A stretch of 64,000 bases of DNA from Guillardia theta CCMP2712. Lineage: Eukaryota; Cryptophyceae; Pyrenomonadales; Geminigeraceae. The notes under the pieces were generated by a model. That model was not told the origin of the DNA. It did not search any database and saw nothing but the letters and a program-made list of their open reading frames with translations. Numbering within the stretch: the first letter of the stretch is position 1; each line of letters opens with the position of its first letter. The stretch lies in assembly GCF_000315625.1 (NCBI RefSeq), contig NW_005434655.1, positions 532,151 through 596,150 on the forward strand, written 5' to 3'. Shown here piece after piece: positions 10,608 through 24,844 of this stretch. A program made the position numbers and the translations under genes.

Positions 10608-12707
10608 ATGAGCAGCAGCGATAAACGGTCAAGCGCGGAGTATGCGCCGGTTGAGGAAGATGAGGGCGATGGGAACCAGGAGGACACATCGACTCCTTTC
10701 TCCCGCTTGTCCCGCCTCTGGGACTGGGACATTGTTTCCCCCAGGCCTCATTTGGGGGCCTCGGCATCAGACGAAGAAGAAAACGAGAAGAAGGCGCTCA
10801 AGAAGAGGTCCCACTCAGACTGGGACAACCACATCTCTCTCCTGGACTCCGCTGGAGTTGCGTCAGAGATCGATGCCGTGGGAGGGTTCTACACACACAG
10901 GAGCTACCAGTCCCTCCTCGACGACCCCAACCATCTCACCTTCCGCTCGCATGCTTCCAAGGGTGAGGACACAGGCCGAGTCTCGCAGCCCTCGGAGTAC
11001 TCGAGCATCTACTACACCCCCGATGATCAGGATGCAGACTTTCTCACCGTAGACTGGGCCTACTACGCCGAGAAGGACAGGGAGAGGAAGCGCAAGGTGG
11101 AGAAACTGAACCAGGAGCTACCTGAGGGTCAGCAGGTCCTGGCTAGGGCATGGGATGGGCTGCAGACGTGGATCGCCCTGCTGCTAATCGGCTTCTTCAC
11201 TGGAGCCGTCGCGGCAGTGGTGGGGATAGGGGTGGACCTGTTCACTGACTTGAGGTTCGGGTTCTGCGAGGGGAGGGGGTTCTGGATAAGCAGGGAAATG
11301 TGCTGTAAGGAGGTTAGGGTGGGGGCAGCGTGCGAGAACTGGAGGGACTGGCACTCGATGCTGAGCAACGTGAGCAGCGGGGGGAGGAGGTGGATCGAGT
11401 TCGGGAGCTACTCGCTCGTATCGGTCCTCCAGGCCTCCTTTGCTGCCTGGTTGTGCGTGACTTTTGCTCCTTATGCGGTAAGGAGAAGTAGAAGTGAAGG
11501 GGGGGCGGGGAAGGAAGGGAGGAGAAGGAAGACGATGAGAATGAGGAGGAGGAGGAGGTGGTGGTCGTGGTGGTTTTGCCGCGTTTTCATCGAAATTCTG
11601 AGAGTTTGTCGCAGGCAGGAAGCGGGATCAGTGAGATCAAAGTGGTGCTGGGAGGGTTTGTGATCAAGAAGCTTCTCGGGGGTTGGACTCTGATCGTCAA
11701 GAGCATGGGCTTGATGCTGGCGGTCGGGGCGGGGATGATGGTGGGCAAGGAAGGACCGTGCGTGCACTTGGGATGCTGCATGGCCAACCTGATCTCTCGT
11801 CTATTCTCAAAGTACCGGGGAAATGAGGTTCGAACATGCCCCTCCCCTTGGGTGCTGTGGCCTCTTCCTCCTTCGTCTCTCTTCATCCTTCGTCTCTTCC
11901 CCTCTTCTTCCTTCTTCCTCCTCCCTTCCCTCCTTCTTCCCTCCTCCTTCCTCCCCTCCTCCTCAATTCTAATCGTAAGGTCAGGGGAAGAAGCGCGAGC
12001 TCATGTCGAGTGCGGCAGCAGCGGGAGTTGCAGTTGCGTTCGGGGCTCCGGTAGGAGGCGTCCTCTTCTCGCTGGAGGAGGTGAGATCCGCTTGCTGACC
12101 TCCACCGGGACTGACGAGAGGGCAGGTGTCGAGCTACTTCCCTCCTCACATCATGTGGCGATCAATCTTCTGCGCCATAGTGAGCCGCCCCCTTCCTCTT
12201 CCTCCTCCCTTCTCGTTGTCGTTCTCGTCCTTGTCCTCGCACCCTCCCCCTCCCCCCCCTCCCCCTCCCCCCCCTCCCCCTCCTCCTTTTCTCGCCTGTG
12301 CTGACTCGAGGGCAGGTGGCAGCCATGAGTCTGAACCAGCTCTATCCTCTTCCCTTCGGAAAGCACGTCATGTTTGAAGTCACCTTCCATCACGAGTGGC
12401 AGCTGCTCGAGGTCTCTCCTCCTCCTCCTCCTCCTCCTCCTTGTTTCCCTTCCCTCGTTGGTCCGCTCGCTCTCTTCTTTGCCGTCTTCTTGCATTTAAT
12501 CCTCCTGCTCCTCCTGCTCCTCCTCCTCCTCCTCCTGCTCCAACATGTTTCCTGATTGAGCTACCAGATCGTTCCCTTCGCTCTTGTTGGAGCTCTTGGC
12601 GGGCTGATTGGAGCATTCTTCGTGCGCTGTAATACGCAGATATGTGCAGCACGGAAAACATCAGCGATAAAGAGGTTGGAAGAGAGTTGATATGGTGGTG
12701 GTGGTGG

Positions 12708-12750
<43 letters not shown>

Positions 12751-14323
12751 ATCGAGGTGGATGTGCAGGGGTAAAGAGGAGGATATGAGAAGTAGTGGGA
12801 GCGAGGAGGGAGAAGGAGGGTTCGAGGATGGAGGAATATGAAGATCTAAACAACAATAGATGAGAGTGCATGTGGAATTTCGATGACGTGAATGCACAGG
12901 TGGCCCATCACGGAGACAGCTTTCGTGTGTTTGCTCACAAGCGCCATCGACTATCCTGTTGTCTACTTGCAGGTTATGTTGTTGAATGATACTTTCCGCC
13001 TTTCTCATCACTCCTTCTCCTTCATCTCTCCCTCTCCCTCTCCCTCTCCCTCACTCCCTCATCTCATTCGGTTTTCCTTCTGCACTTTGCTCTGATCGAG
13101 ATCTTTTGTTTCTATCTTCTCACCCTATCTGGCAGGGTAGCAACATTTCTCTGCTCCATACCTTGTTCAGTGACTGTAGGAGAATGTCGGGCGCACATGA
13201 AATATGCAGGTATCTATCTCCTCCTCCTCCTCCTCCTCCTCCTAACTCGTTGCTCATTCCTCGTTGCTCGTTCCTTTTCCTCCTCCTTCTCCCCCTCCTG
13301 CTCCTGTTTCCTGAACACAATCTGTTGCAGCCTTCCAAATGCCGTCAGCATCGTCATCGCCCTCATGCTCTGTGCTGCTATCAAGCTCATTCTTACACTC
13401 TTCACCCTGGGGCTCAAGGTATTAAACAGCTTCCCCCTGCTCCATCTGTCTCCTCCTGCTCCATCTGTCTCCTCCTGCTCCATCTGTCTCCTCCTGCTCC
13501 ATCTGTCTCCTCCTCACCTCCTCTCTCCTCCTCTTCTTTTCCTCTCTTACTCTGATACTTCCAGATACCCGGCGGAATCTTCGTGCCTTCCCTCACGATT
13601 GGTGTGTCGACTCGACCAATCGCCTCTATTCTCCTCCCCGCCCCCCCCCTCCCTCCTCCTCNNNNNNNNNNNNNNNNNNNNNNNNNNNNNNNNNNNNNNN
13701 NNNNNNNNNNNNNNNNNNNNNNNNNNNNNNNNNNNNNNNNNNNNNNNNNNNNNNNNNNNNNCTCAATTTATGGAACGAAGTCCCAACCTCGTCTTTCACA
13801 CTGCTCCCATCGCCAGCGTCGTCGAGACTCGGTTCCTCTCCTCTTCCCTCCCTCCCTCCCTCCCTCCCTCCCTCCTTCCCTCCTTCCTTCCCTCCCTCCC
13901 TCCCTCCCTCCCTCCCTCCCTCCCTCCCCGCTTTAGTCCTCGTCCTCCTTTAATCACTCTCGTCCTCCTCTTTCTCTGCTCGCTTTCTCTCAATATCTCG
14001 GCAGGTCCGTGGCCTGGGGCTTCGCTACCTCCTGGTGACGGAGGGGGGGAGGCTGGTCGGCATCATCAAGAAGAAGGACCTGCTGGAGCACATGGAGTAC
14101 CATCGCAAGCTCACGTCAGCTCCTCCCTCCTCTCGCTCCTCTTCAAGATTCCCTTTCTATCCTCCTGCTGCATTGCTCCCAATTCCTTTCTCCTCCTGTC
14201 TCCTGTACCACTTTCTCCTCCTCTGTTCAACCAACATGCTCGCGATCTTCTCCTTCGCCCCTCAGAGTATCTCAAGTGACGGCGAGTGTTTGCAGGAAGC
14301 TGAGGACTGAGGAGAGCAGCTGA
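10608..14323 (+). CDS. CLC-type chloride/proton transporter (gap inside)
   Basis: Anion transporter of the eukaryotic CLC-3/4/5 type (endomembrane Cl-/H+ exchangers). Exons: 10608-11477, 11615-11827, 11985-12080, 12126-12179, 12316-12411, 12568-12674, 12900-12972, 13136-13209, 13331-13418, 13565-13601, [gap], 14005-14114, 14296-14323; reading frames agree across all joined introns. A long acidic/Ser-rich N-terminus precedes the first membrane helix ([20 protein letters not shown]). Signature motifs: GSGISEIK (Pro of GSGIP replaced by Ser), the gating-glutamate motif [30 protein letters not shown] (its second Glu matches the proton glutamate of exchangers) and [11 protein letters not shown]. 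After the gap the end of a CBS domain is seen ([20 protein letters not shown]). The 100-N gap removes the last helices and most of the CBS region. An exchanger is favoured over a channel. Confidence 0.9.
12690..12752 (+). repeat. (TGG)n/(TGA)n microsatellite in CLC intron
   Basis: GTGGTGGTGGTGATGATGA-type run inside the intron 12675-12899. Reverse frames read poly-His, which is an artefact. Confidence 0.8.
13662..13761. other. Assembly gap (100 N) within CLC gene
   Basis: Exactly 100 N, the usual placeholder for a gap of unknown length. It is flanked by C-rich sequence on the left and a (CCCT)n run at 13840-13926 on the right, which probably broke the assembly. At least the last CLC helices and most of the CBS region must lie here. 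Confidence 0.95.
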
Positions 14324-14423
14324 GAAGTGCGTGTTCATCATGTAGATTACTTGTTTACTTGTACAGAGAGCCATCCAACTCCTGCTGTCTCGTCTGTTTT
14401 TCCCTCCTCCCTCCTCCACGTTC

Positions 14424-16648
<2,225 letters not shown>

Positions 16649-17796
16649 ATGGAAACTCTTGGAACCAACGGAAACTCTCTGCTACTTAGCTCGCTTCTTC
16701 TATCTCGCTTCTGCTCTCCTTCTCTTCTCTCCTCAACGCGCTCCTCCCAGGTACAGAAAAATTCCCAGGAATTCCTCCAGAACTTTCTAATCCCTCGGAA
16801 CCCTCATCCCCGCGCAAACAAACATCTTGACCGGGCCCGCCCCGCTCAGCCTGTCCGGCCCGGGTGGCCGCGGCCATGGCACTCACCACTGAAGGGTTCT
16901 GCACGTTTCAAATTTTTGTTTGAAGTTGTTGGCCTATTTTTCAAATATTAGAGTTTTTCCAGAGACCAAAGCGCACCCCTATTCATGGGGAGGTTCATTA
17001 GGTACCACCTACCCTATACTTCAACGTCTTTTTCTATTAGAAATAACCGGTGTGAAAATGATCCCACCCCTCCATGTTCAAGCTGAGATCCAAGATCTGA
17101 CCCTCAATTCTTGTTACTCCCACCCCCCTGCCAATTTTGTGCCCCAAACTTAAATATATTTTATGATGCACTACCCCACCTGGGTGAAGTGGGGTTTCTA
17201 CTCACGACTACCCATAGTAGGATTGCTGGTTACCCCCACCTACAAAATCAACCAACATTTCTATTAGACTACCCCATCTTCGATAGCCAATACCCGGTTC
17301 ATCAAAAAATCACACTCGCTTGTGGGTGTCCTTGCAAGCTGGTACCCCTGTCCATTCAATTTACAATGTTTTAAAAATTATAAAGCGAAGACGCTTCACC
17401 CGGTGGTATGCGATGCTTCTCAGGGAAAGCATACCGGTGGTTTAGAGTCGAATTCCTACGCTCATTTTTTAAAATTCCTTGTACAGTGTCAAACCCCCAA
17501 CCCTTGGTGACCCCCCACCCTAGGAATCAGCTCCACCCCTCAGGCAATATGACTACCTCCAGGTTGTAGATGCATCTCAAACTACCCTACCCCCTTCCAT
17601 CGTGCCTCTCAACCCCACCCCCACTCATCCCCGCCATTCTGTCTATCCCTACCACCCATGATGGTCGGATGTGCCATCACCCCACACTCATTACGATCTT
17701 GATGTACCCACCCCCTGCAAAACTTCGGCCGCTAACCCACCCGTTTGGGACATCTTGGTGGACCCCTACCGTGAAACTTGCTACGCTCTCGCAGCC
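16649..17796. repeat. Spacer with GC and C-rich repeat blocks
   Basis: Directly upstream of the protease start is AT-richer promoter-like sequence. A small GC block (CCGGGCCCGCCCCGCTCAGC, 16839-16880) is followed by a block rich in ACCCC, CCCTACC and TACCCCAC words (16970-17760) that runs almost to the start codon at 17797. No gene is supported. Confidence 0.55.
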
Positions 17797-18621
17797 ATGG
17801 CGTGTCCTCTGCCTGGAGTGGGCTTTGCGCTTCTATTGCTTCTCCCCATCATGATCCCCATGGTGTACTCCGCTTCTACCCCGTCTCCGTCGTTTCCTCT
17901 GTCCTCCTCCTTTGTAACTGTATCATCTTCTTCCTTTTCATCCGTTTCCAACACCCAGTCTGGTTCCGATGTGCGGTCTTCGACTGCCACTATGGGTTTT
18001 GTTGCTTTCTCGCATGGTCTTCCTACCTTGGGACACAGCATGTGGGGAGAGGCAAAATGTATCAAAACAGCATCATGCAAAGTCAAAGCCAGCAGGCTTA
18101 CGGTCGAGGGCAATTCTGGCTTGAGGAAGCTGAGAGCTGAATCGGCAATGAGTGCAACCGAGCCTGACGTCCTTGCAGAGGTAAGTCTGTATCTCAATGT
18201 CTTACCTATGTTTGTGCATCTTTTGCACTCACGATGCTGGATAGGTAAAGATCAGAGCTGAGAAGGCAAGATTCACCTCCAGAGCTACTAAGCTCCTGGG
18301 AAAACCTGTTCTTTCAGACTGGAAGGAGGGTGTACACTTCGTCAATGCTGACAAGGACTGCAAGTTTAACTTCATGGAGATGGTAGTTGTACGAGGCAAG
18401 TATGCACGAGTACAGATGGGCCCAAACGAAGATGGGATGTTTGCTGTTGAAACAATGAATGGTGAACAACGATCCGGTTTTGGATGTGAATGTTGACATT
18501 TGTTCTGGTGACAGGTGAAATGGGCAGTTCGGGGGTTAGGAGGCTTGGACCAACAATTATTGGGCGAATAGTGGACATGTCCTATCTGGACGATGCCTTC
18601 AATTACTACGAGATAAGCTGA
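17797..18621 (+). CDS. Unknown protein with signal peptide, possibly plastid-targeted
   Basis: I do not recognise the family. Three exons, 17797-18180, 18245-18395 and 18515-18621, give 213 aa. The ATG at 17797 starts a clear signal peptide (PGVGFALLLLLPIMIPMV) followed by a long Ser/Thr-rich, acid-poor stretch, the pattern of a bipartite plastid presequence. The presumed mature part begins around ATEPDVLAEVKIRAEKARF, contains DWKEGVHFVNADKDCKFNF, and ends MSYLDDAFNYYEIS. The second intron has a GC donor (GCAAGT at 18396). If that intron is not removed, the frame runs to a stop near 18496 with a different, weaker C-terminus. The Leu-Gly-Pro-Thr/Tyr-rich end looks conserved in character, but no function is proposed. 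Confidence 0.6.
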
Positions 18622-19420
18622 ATGAGCTATCTCAAGGTTTCGTTTTTCTTCTTCCATTATTTGTTTGTATTAAAGCTGTTGATTTCTTGAAATCCATGGA
18701 GAGCTTCTACTGCAAGGCTTCAGCGAGTTATCGTACATGTAGAATGAGGAGGCTCTGATGGAGGCTCCGTAGCTGGCCATGTAGAACATTCAAACAAAAA
18801 GCTGAAAATTCCTTGGTTGGAAGATTCTGAAGGGTCCAAGTATAAAGATAGTGATTGGCTTTGTTGCATTACACATGATTGATCTCAATTTCCGCACTAG
18901 GTACAAAACCCAGACTGCACAGGCACGCACATTTGAAATTTCAGTAGGTAGCCTCTATTGCAAAGGGTGCGAGTGTATAGTATGCAAACATCTGGTTCGC
19001 CGATACTTCCAGATGAGAATGGCTTGTCAATGCAAACAAAATTCTCCAGTGGGCTACTCCACCTTCACGAGCCCAGGCCAAAACCATGAGGTTAGACTTT
19101 CGTGAAGCCAGGAAAAAACACCACCCTTGTCAGAGAGATGCTTCATTTCAATGGGTTGTCGTTGTATTCTACACATACAACATATTCATACAACAGTCAA
19201 GGAGTGACTGATTAATACTATGACCAATAGTTTACAGACTGTACATTAGAATGCTACTCGCAAGGATTCAACCTGCAACAACCACACAAGTCAGTCCGCT
19301 GCATATTGAAATGTTTCGGATGGGATATCACGATAAAGTTGTAAGGATTTAAGCGATGACAACTCATCAGCAAGTTGCGACACAAGCATCAGAATTGACC
19401 CTTCAGCTCTTAACATTTTG
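18622..19420. other. Intergenic, nothing recognised
   Basis: Even base composition, no repeat block, no frame with splice support. Probably 3' UTRs of the flanking genes. Confidence 0.35.
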
Positions 19421-19800
19421 TCAAGAACGTCGGAACTCGCTCTCCACAGCTCTCAATCTTGGAGTGCAGTCGTGCATGCGTGCGGCTGCGGAAAGGTACC
19501 CGCACACACTTCCTAGCACCCGTTCTTCACACAGCCAAACACAAATATCTTCGAAGAGATAGAATGAGACAACAAATGGCAGGAAAATAGTTATCAAAAG
19601 GGCGAGTAAGCACCATACACGACAAGTCCACTGGATATATCCCGAGGTTGTCCCGTATCGGAACAACCAGGATATCTTAACTGCATGCACAAACATGCAG
19701 AGCCATAGAGACATTGCATGGTACAGGGGCTCACGCACATGTCAGCTTACATTGCCATCAAGTCGTCGGCATCGGCGTCGCCCGCCTCACGTGCGGTGGA
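19421..19800 (-). CDS. Possible small membrane protein (partial model)
   Basis: An open minus-strand segment from about 19690 to 19421 encodes about 90 residues with one long hydrophobic stretch (VWCLLALLITIFLPFVVSF) flanked by charged residues (FRYGTTSGYIQWTCR, CEERVLGSV). Balanced amino-acid use distinguishes it from the low-complexity frames nearby. A plausible intron (GTAAGC donor near 19754, GCAG acceptor near 19688) would add an upstream exon ending in EAGDADADDLMAI. The start is not resolved and I recognise no family. It could also be a chance frame. Confidence 0.3.
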
Positions 19801-21378
19801 TCGGGTGAAAAGGGAGTGGGGTGGGGGACGAGAGTCGATGGGGTGGGTGTTCCAGGTTATTCGGACGGGTCATTTTCAGCCCTGAAGAGGTCATAACAAG
19901 GGGGTACGAGTTGCAAGTTGAGTTGAAACCACGATAGCTGGTAGACCACAATGATACTCCAGAAGTTCCATGATCGATCGAGAAGTTTGGAAAATGTTAT
20001 GTTAAACTTTTAATATATTGAGAATATTTTCAATTTACGAAATTATTTCAAGCTGCGCGTGTGAACGAAACTACCCCCACCCACATGAACAGGAATACCC
20101 CCAGCAAGTGCTAATCTGCGGGGTAGTTCCCCTCCATCCACCGGGTCCTGACGAAGATTTCCCCAGAACGAACTACGGGTAGTGATCATGAGAATGTCCT
20201 GAGACCTGGTCCTCTTGGATGACCCCTATTTTCGATAATCTACCCCTACTTCAGCGTCAGTTGTGAGATCATCAAACTATGGTATCAAGGCCATCAATTT
20301 TACTATCAATACACAGGGAAATTTTATCTACTAACATACCTTGAGAAAATTCAACCACAGATTATCACCCTTGAATGCAGAGCACCCCACCAAATCGGTT
20401 GACCACCCCAAATATACTACCCCTACCCCCTAGAATGCTTCTGGTTGACCAAAGTTTGTTGACATGTTCCCGCCTTCCATGCTCGAACCGCATCCCCCTC
20501 CCTCCCCCCTCTCTTGCTGAACCTGTCCTCCCCTTTTCTTCTCCTTCCTATCCGGCTCTTGATACCTCCTGCTGCTGGTCTCGTTCTAGATCTCTCCGCC
20601 TATTTCTCTTCTGGCTCCTCCGCTCCCTTCCCCACAACATGCCCCTCATGACTAGTCTTCATCCCCGTCCAGAGCTGTTCTCGTCCTTGAAACCCGCACT
20701 GTCCCGTGTCCTGTGATTTATTCCGTGAAACATTTTTATGTCCTTGGCTGAAAATTCAAGCTTGTTTGCTTGATGCCGAGATGGACCCTTCCTGTGTTCT
20801 TCGAACTTTTGTTCCCTATTCTCCTGTCCCGGCTTCTTGACACTAGTGTGGTGCCTCTTCTGCAACTGCTTTTCTCTTCCTGCTTCACTCCACCAAATCT
20901 ACTCGAAAATGTCAAAAAGCATATTCCTGCATGCATTTGTGTAGATTTCATGAAGAGGAAGAGAGTCGAAAATTGATGAATCGCGAACTACTTTGTTTAT
21001 ACCTTCTATTCCCCCGTCCTTATCTGTGTATTTTTGCGACAGAGAATTACCAATCCAAAAAAAGCTCTTATCAGTCGACTTGTATCTCTGCGCTCAGCAT
21101 TCATCTTTTATCACATTCTGATGACTGATTCATTGTTTCTTCCAGCATTTGAAGCTGCCTGGCTGCTTGGCTCCTTGACCTTGTCTTCGCGGCAAGGTGC
21201 TTCTATTCGAAAGTTGGTCTAACTGTGTCTTGTCAACATCTCTTCAGCTACGATTAATCAAATATACACCCGCGAGCCATCTTCAACTGGCAGCAAATAT
21301 CGGAAGTGCAGTGTAGAGTCCAGTTGTTCTCACTCGGTGTTATCTTCGAAGAATACACCGAGAAAGGAAGATAGAGCT
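19801..21378. repeat. Spacer with C-rich repeat block upstream of DNAJC7
   Basis: Contains ACCCCCAC, CCCCTACC and GGGGTAG words concentrated at 20070-20430, followed by a C/T-rich tract (20470-20620) and ordinary sequence up to the start codon at 21379. No supported gene. Confidence 0.45.
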
Positions 21379-22934
21379 ATGGCTGCCCTAAAATTCAAGG
21401 AGATCGGCAATGCGCGTTACAAGGAAGGGAAATATGCAGAGGCGATCGAGGCCTATGGTAGTGCCATTGACGAAGATCCGACGAATTGCACCTACTACAG
21501 TAACAGGGCTGCAGCGTATCTCATGCTCAAAAAATATGATGAGGCATTGAACGATTGCAAAAAGATCAGTGAATTGGACCCTTCGTTCACAAAAGCATAC
21601 ACACGCGCTTCAAAGTGTTACAGTCAACGAGGGATGATTATGGAAGCCAAGGCTGTCTTGAGCGATCGCTTGAAAGAGGATGAAAGCAATGAAGAGATCT
21701 TGAAAGAATTGGAAGTGTTGAAACAGGTTGAAAATGACCTGCACCTCGCTCAAGAACACCTCAACAAAGATGACTACGACCGGGCCAGTTACTATGTGGA
21801 ACGTGTCCAGTCTCACTGTACAGATTCGTCACATGTATTGCGCATGAGAGCCGACTTATTGATTGGTCGCAAGAAGTATGAAGATGCTGCAAGCATCTGC
21901 TGGGCTCTTCTTGCAAAGAACCGGCTGGACCCAGACTTGCTTTTCTTGCGAGGTAAGGCGCTTATGTACAGTGGGTCGACAGATCAAGCGATGAAGCATT
22001 TAGAAGAAGCTCTACGTGTTGATCCGGATCACTCGAGAGCGAAGCAGCTGAGGAAATCTTTCAAGGAAATGGAAAAGTTAAAGAACTCTGGCAACGACTT
22101 CTTCAAGGAAGGCAAATGCAATGAAGCGATCAAGCTTTATACCGAGGCAATGGAGCTAGACCCAAAGAACGCGAACTATAATAGTACGCTCCTCTGCAAT
22201 CGAGCAGCAGCAAAAATGCGGCAACGAAAGTTCAAAGAAGCCTTGGAGGATTGCAATGAAGCACTCCAACTTAACGAAACATATGTCAAAGCTGTGACAA
22301 GAAAAGCCGAATGCTTGTTGCAGATGGAGGAATACGAAGATGCAGTCCGTGAATGGGAGAAAGCGACAAATATGGACTCAGAGAATCGTGAATACAAGGC
22401 AAAGCTTAGAGAAGCTAAGCTGGAATTGAAGAAATCCAAGCGCAAGAATTATTACAAGATCTTGGAGGTAACTAAAGATGCAGACGAGTCGGAAATCAAG
22501 AGAGCATATAAGAAGATGGCACTCAAATTCCATCCCGATAAATGGAACAACGCAACAGACGAGGAGAAAGAGGATGCCGAGAAGCAGTTTAAGGAGATCG
22601 GCGAAGCATATTCGGTTCTCACCGACCCACAGAAACGGAGGAGATACGATGCCGGCCAGGTATGCAAGGGCGTTGTAATGACTGCATGGGCTCACACACC
22701 GATTGCGCAGGACATTGAAGAGCTAGATGGAGGAGGAGGAGGATTCCACTCAGACATTGATCCCAATCAGGTTAATGCATTTGCTCTCTCACGAATACTT
22801 GCTGATGCAAGAAAACGCAGATCTTTGAGATGTTCATGGGTGGCGGGATGGGCGGGATGGGCGGGATGGGCGGGATGGGCGGGATGGGCGGGATGGGCGG
22901 CGGACCAGGGATGAGATTTTCCTTCAGGGGATAG
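21379..22934 (+). CDS. DNAJC7-like co-chaperone (TPR repeats plus J domain)
   Basis: Hsp70/Hsp90 co-chaperone of the DNAJC7 (TPR2) family: TPRs bind the chaperones' C-termini and the J domain stimulates Hsp70 ATPase. Exons 21379-22659, 22711-22770 and 22821-22934 give 484 aa, close to human DNAJC7 in length. About nine TPR motifs fill residues 5-360, beginning [20 protein letters not shown], with a second array from [20 protein letters not shown]. The J domain follows ([20 protein letters not shown]) with the catalytic HPD in [10 protein letters not shown]. The C-terminus is [20 protein letters not shown], then a Gly-Gly-Met repeat and MRFSFRG. The start is the first in-frame ATG. Both introns are 50-51 nt and, if unspliced, would replace the typical Gly/Phe tail. 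Confidence 0.92.
22843..22908 (+). repeat. Exonic GGCGGGATG minisatellite
   Basis: Seven near-perfect copies of a 9-nt unit encode the (Gly-Gly-Met) tail of the DNAJC7-like protein. In the unspliced frame the same DNA reads Gly-Trp-Ala. Confidence 0.85.
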
Positions 22935-22974
22935 CAGCGGAAGATGTGTAAGTACTCGCCTGATGCTGTAATTA

Positions 22975-24844
22975 CTTAGTAGTACGTTCCACTCACAGAC
23001 TTGAAACTCAACAAATGTAATCAGTGACCGTACCGTACCGTCGCCGCCGTACTGAGTAACACACGGCGGCCCCGGGCCGGGCCGGGTGTGATACCGCGGC
23101 GCGACAGTGCCTGGCCTGGCCCCCGGAGTCACTCACTACGGTACCCCGGCCAGCCTCGGAGTAACCATGAACCTTACAAGTTAGCCTAGTAGTACTAACT
23201 TCCGATGGTCAAGCACAGCGGCGACTCCGTGACCACGCCAGCTGAGTACGGTACGGTCACCGTAGTACGGTCACGGGTAGTGACACCGTGACCGTCGGTG
23301 ACCGGGGCCCGGGCCGCCGGCGCGGCACACTGACAGCCGGGAGCACGGGGGTGGCCGCGGGCAGGGCCCGCGGGCCGGCCGCCCCGGCCGGGCGCCGGGC
23401 ACCCGGCCGGACTTTTCAACTTGTAAAAATATTTTAAAGGTAATTTTTAGAAACATTGCGCTTAATAACTATTTTTAGCTCAAACATTGTTATCTCAAGC
23501 TCATCTCGCTGGAAAGATCCGACCTTGGCTCTGTTGGCAGAGGAACTTCTAGCGGGATAATTGCAAGAACTTTTCCGGAATTTGAGGGCCCCATCAAAAC
23601 TGGAAGGTTCAGTTTTACATCAAAAGTTCAGACGTTTCGATGAACAATTTCGTAAAAGTCTACTATAAGTTCTATGTGCTTCACAGAGAATCACCCGGCG
23701 AGCTGCGACCCATAGTTTATAATAGTATTATATTCGATCAAAGGTGGGTGGAGGGTGGGGTAGGTGATGGAGCGGAGTGGTAGGGTGGTTCAGAATGTAT
23801 CAAAACTGAAAGGGTAGGGTGGGGTAGCGGTGTGGGTCGAACAATCTTTCATCCCGGGGGTTCAGCTTCTGTAAGGGCCTCAAGTACCCCTTCTATGACA
23901 GGAATATTCAAGGGTACTTTTGGGTCAATAGCTTGTTTCAGTGCAGAGGGTAGGGTTGAACTCGACTGGGGTAGAACTTCGCTGGATCAATAAAGATTGG
24001 GGTGGGTCCTTGATGGTGGAGGTCGCATAAAGGGTATACCCATCAATCAACCCTGCCCATGGGGGGTAGGGGTACCCTAGTTTCGGTCGAGGGGGTGGTT
24101 TACACTTGAGATGGTCTCATGTGGGTGGCTGTCGGTCAGTCTGGTGGGGTGTGTAAACGAAGGGGTTCTTGATGTGGGGTGGGTCATCAAGAAGGACGGG
24201 TTGGATAGGAAAAAGGTGGGGTCCGCACGTTGTAATGCAGAGGGATTCGCTGATATTCGATGGGTAGGGTGGTAAAGAAACAGGGGGTAATTGAATGGAA
24301 TTTGAAGTGAGGGGGTGGGGTTGCAAGGTAGGGGTGGAGTAATCAGGCGAGAATGATGGGGAAATGGTTTGGTGGGGAGTCCACAGCGTGGAGAACAGAA
24401 GACAAGAAGACTATGGGAGAGGAGCTGATAGATCATTGCTACGAACAAAGAAGCTTGTTGTGTGGCATGTAGTCTGGTGAATCTTTAGAGTGGAACAAAG
24501 ATATGGAAACTTCTCCATCGTCGTAAGGGGTTGGAGTTAGTAGCTCATACATCATACACTCCAGGGTGTGATGATGTGTGATGATAGGCGAGGTAGCTCA
24601 GGTTTGATTACACCGGATGTCTTCATTTCATCTAAATAGTTTGTGTCATTTATGTGCAGAGCGCAAAGTGTTTGATATGATTGTGAGCCAAATACCATGT
24701 TACGGCTGCTCCATTGATGATTGACAGCTCCTCCTCCCTGTTACGCGAGCAGAATGCAATTCATCTTTCAATTGCTCATGTCTTTTTTTTAGATGAGGGT
24801 TCCTACCAGTTCTGGCGTATCGAGAGTGGTTGACTGCTCTCGAT
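22975..24844. repeat. Composite GC block and GGGTAGGG block
   Basis: A GC block (CGGGCCGGGCCGGG, GTACGGTAC and GTCACCGTGACC words, 23020-23415), then about 300 bp of AT-rich sequence, then a block dense in GGGGTAGGG and GGGTGGGG (23740-24370). Unlike most other copies, the G-rich strand here is the coding strand of the next gene. The last 450 bp before 24845 are ordinary and include ATGATGTGTGATGATAGG-like direct repeats near 24545-24585. Confidence 0.55.

Noticed and set aside
12380-12871. Poly-His frame on the minus strand
   Set aside because: Translation of a TGG/TGA microsatellite inside a CLC intron.
23195-23456. Short open frames in the GC block at 23 kb
   Set aside because: Same composition effect; Gly/Ala/Pro/Arg only.
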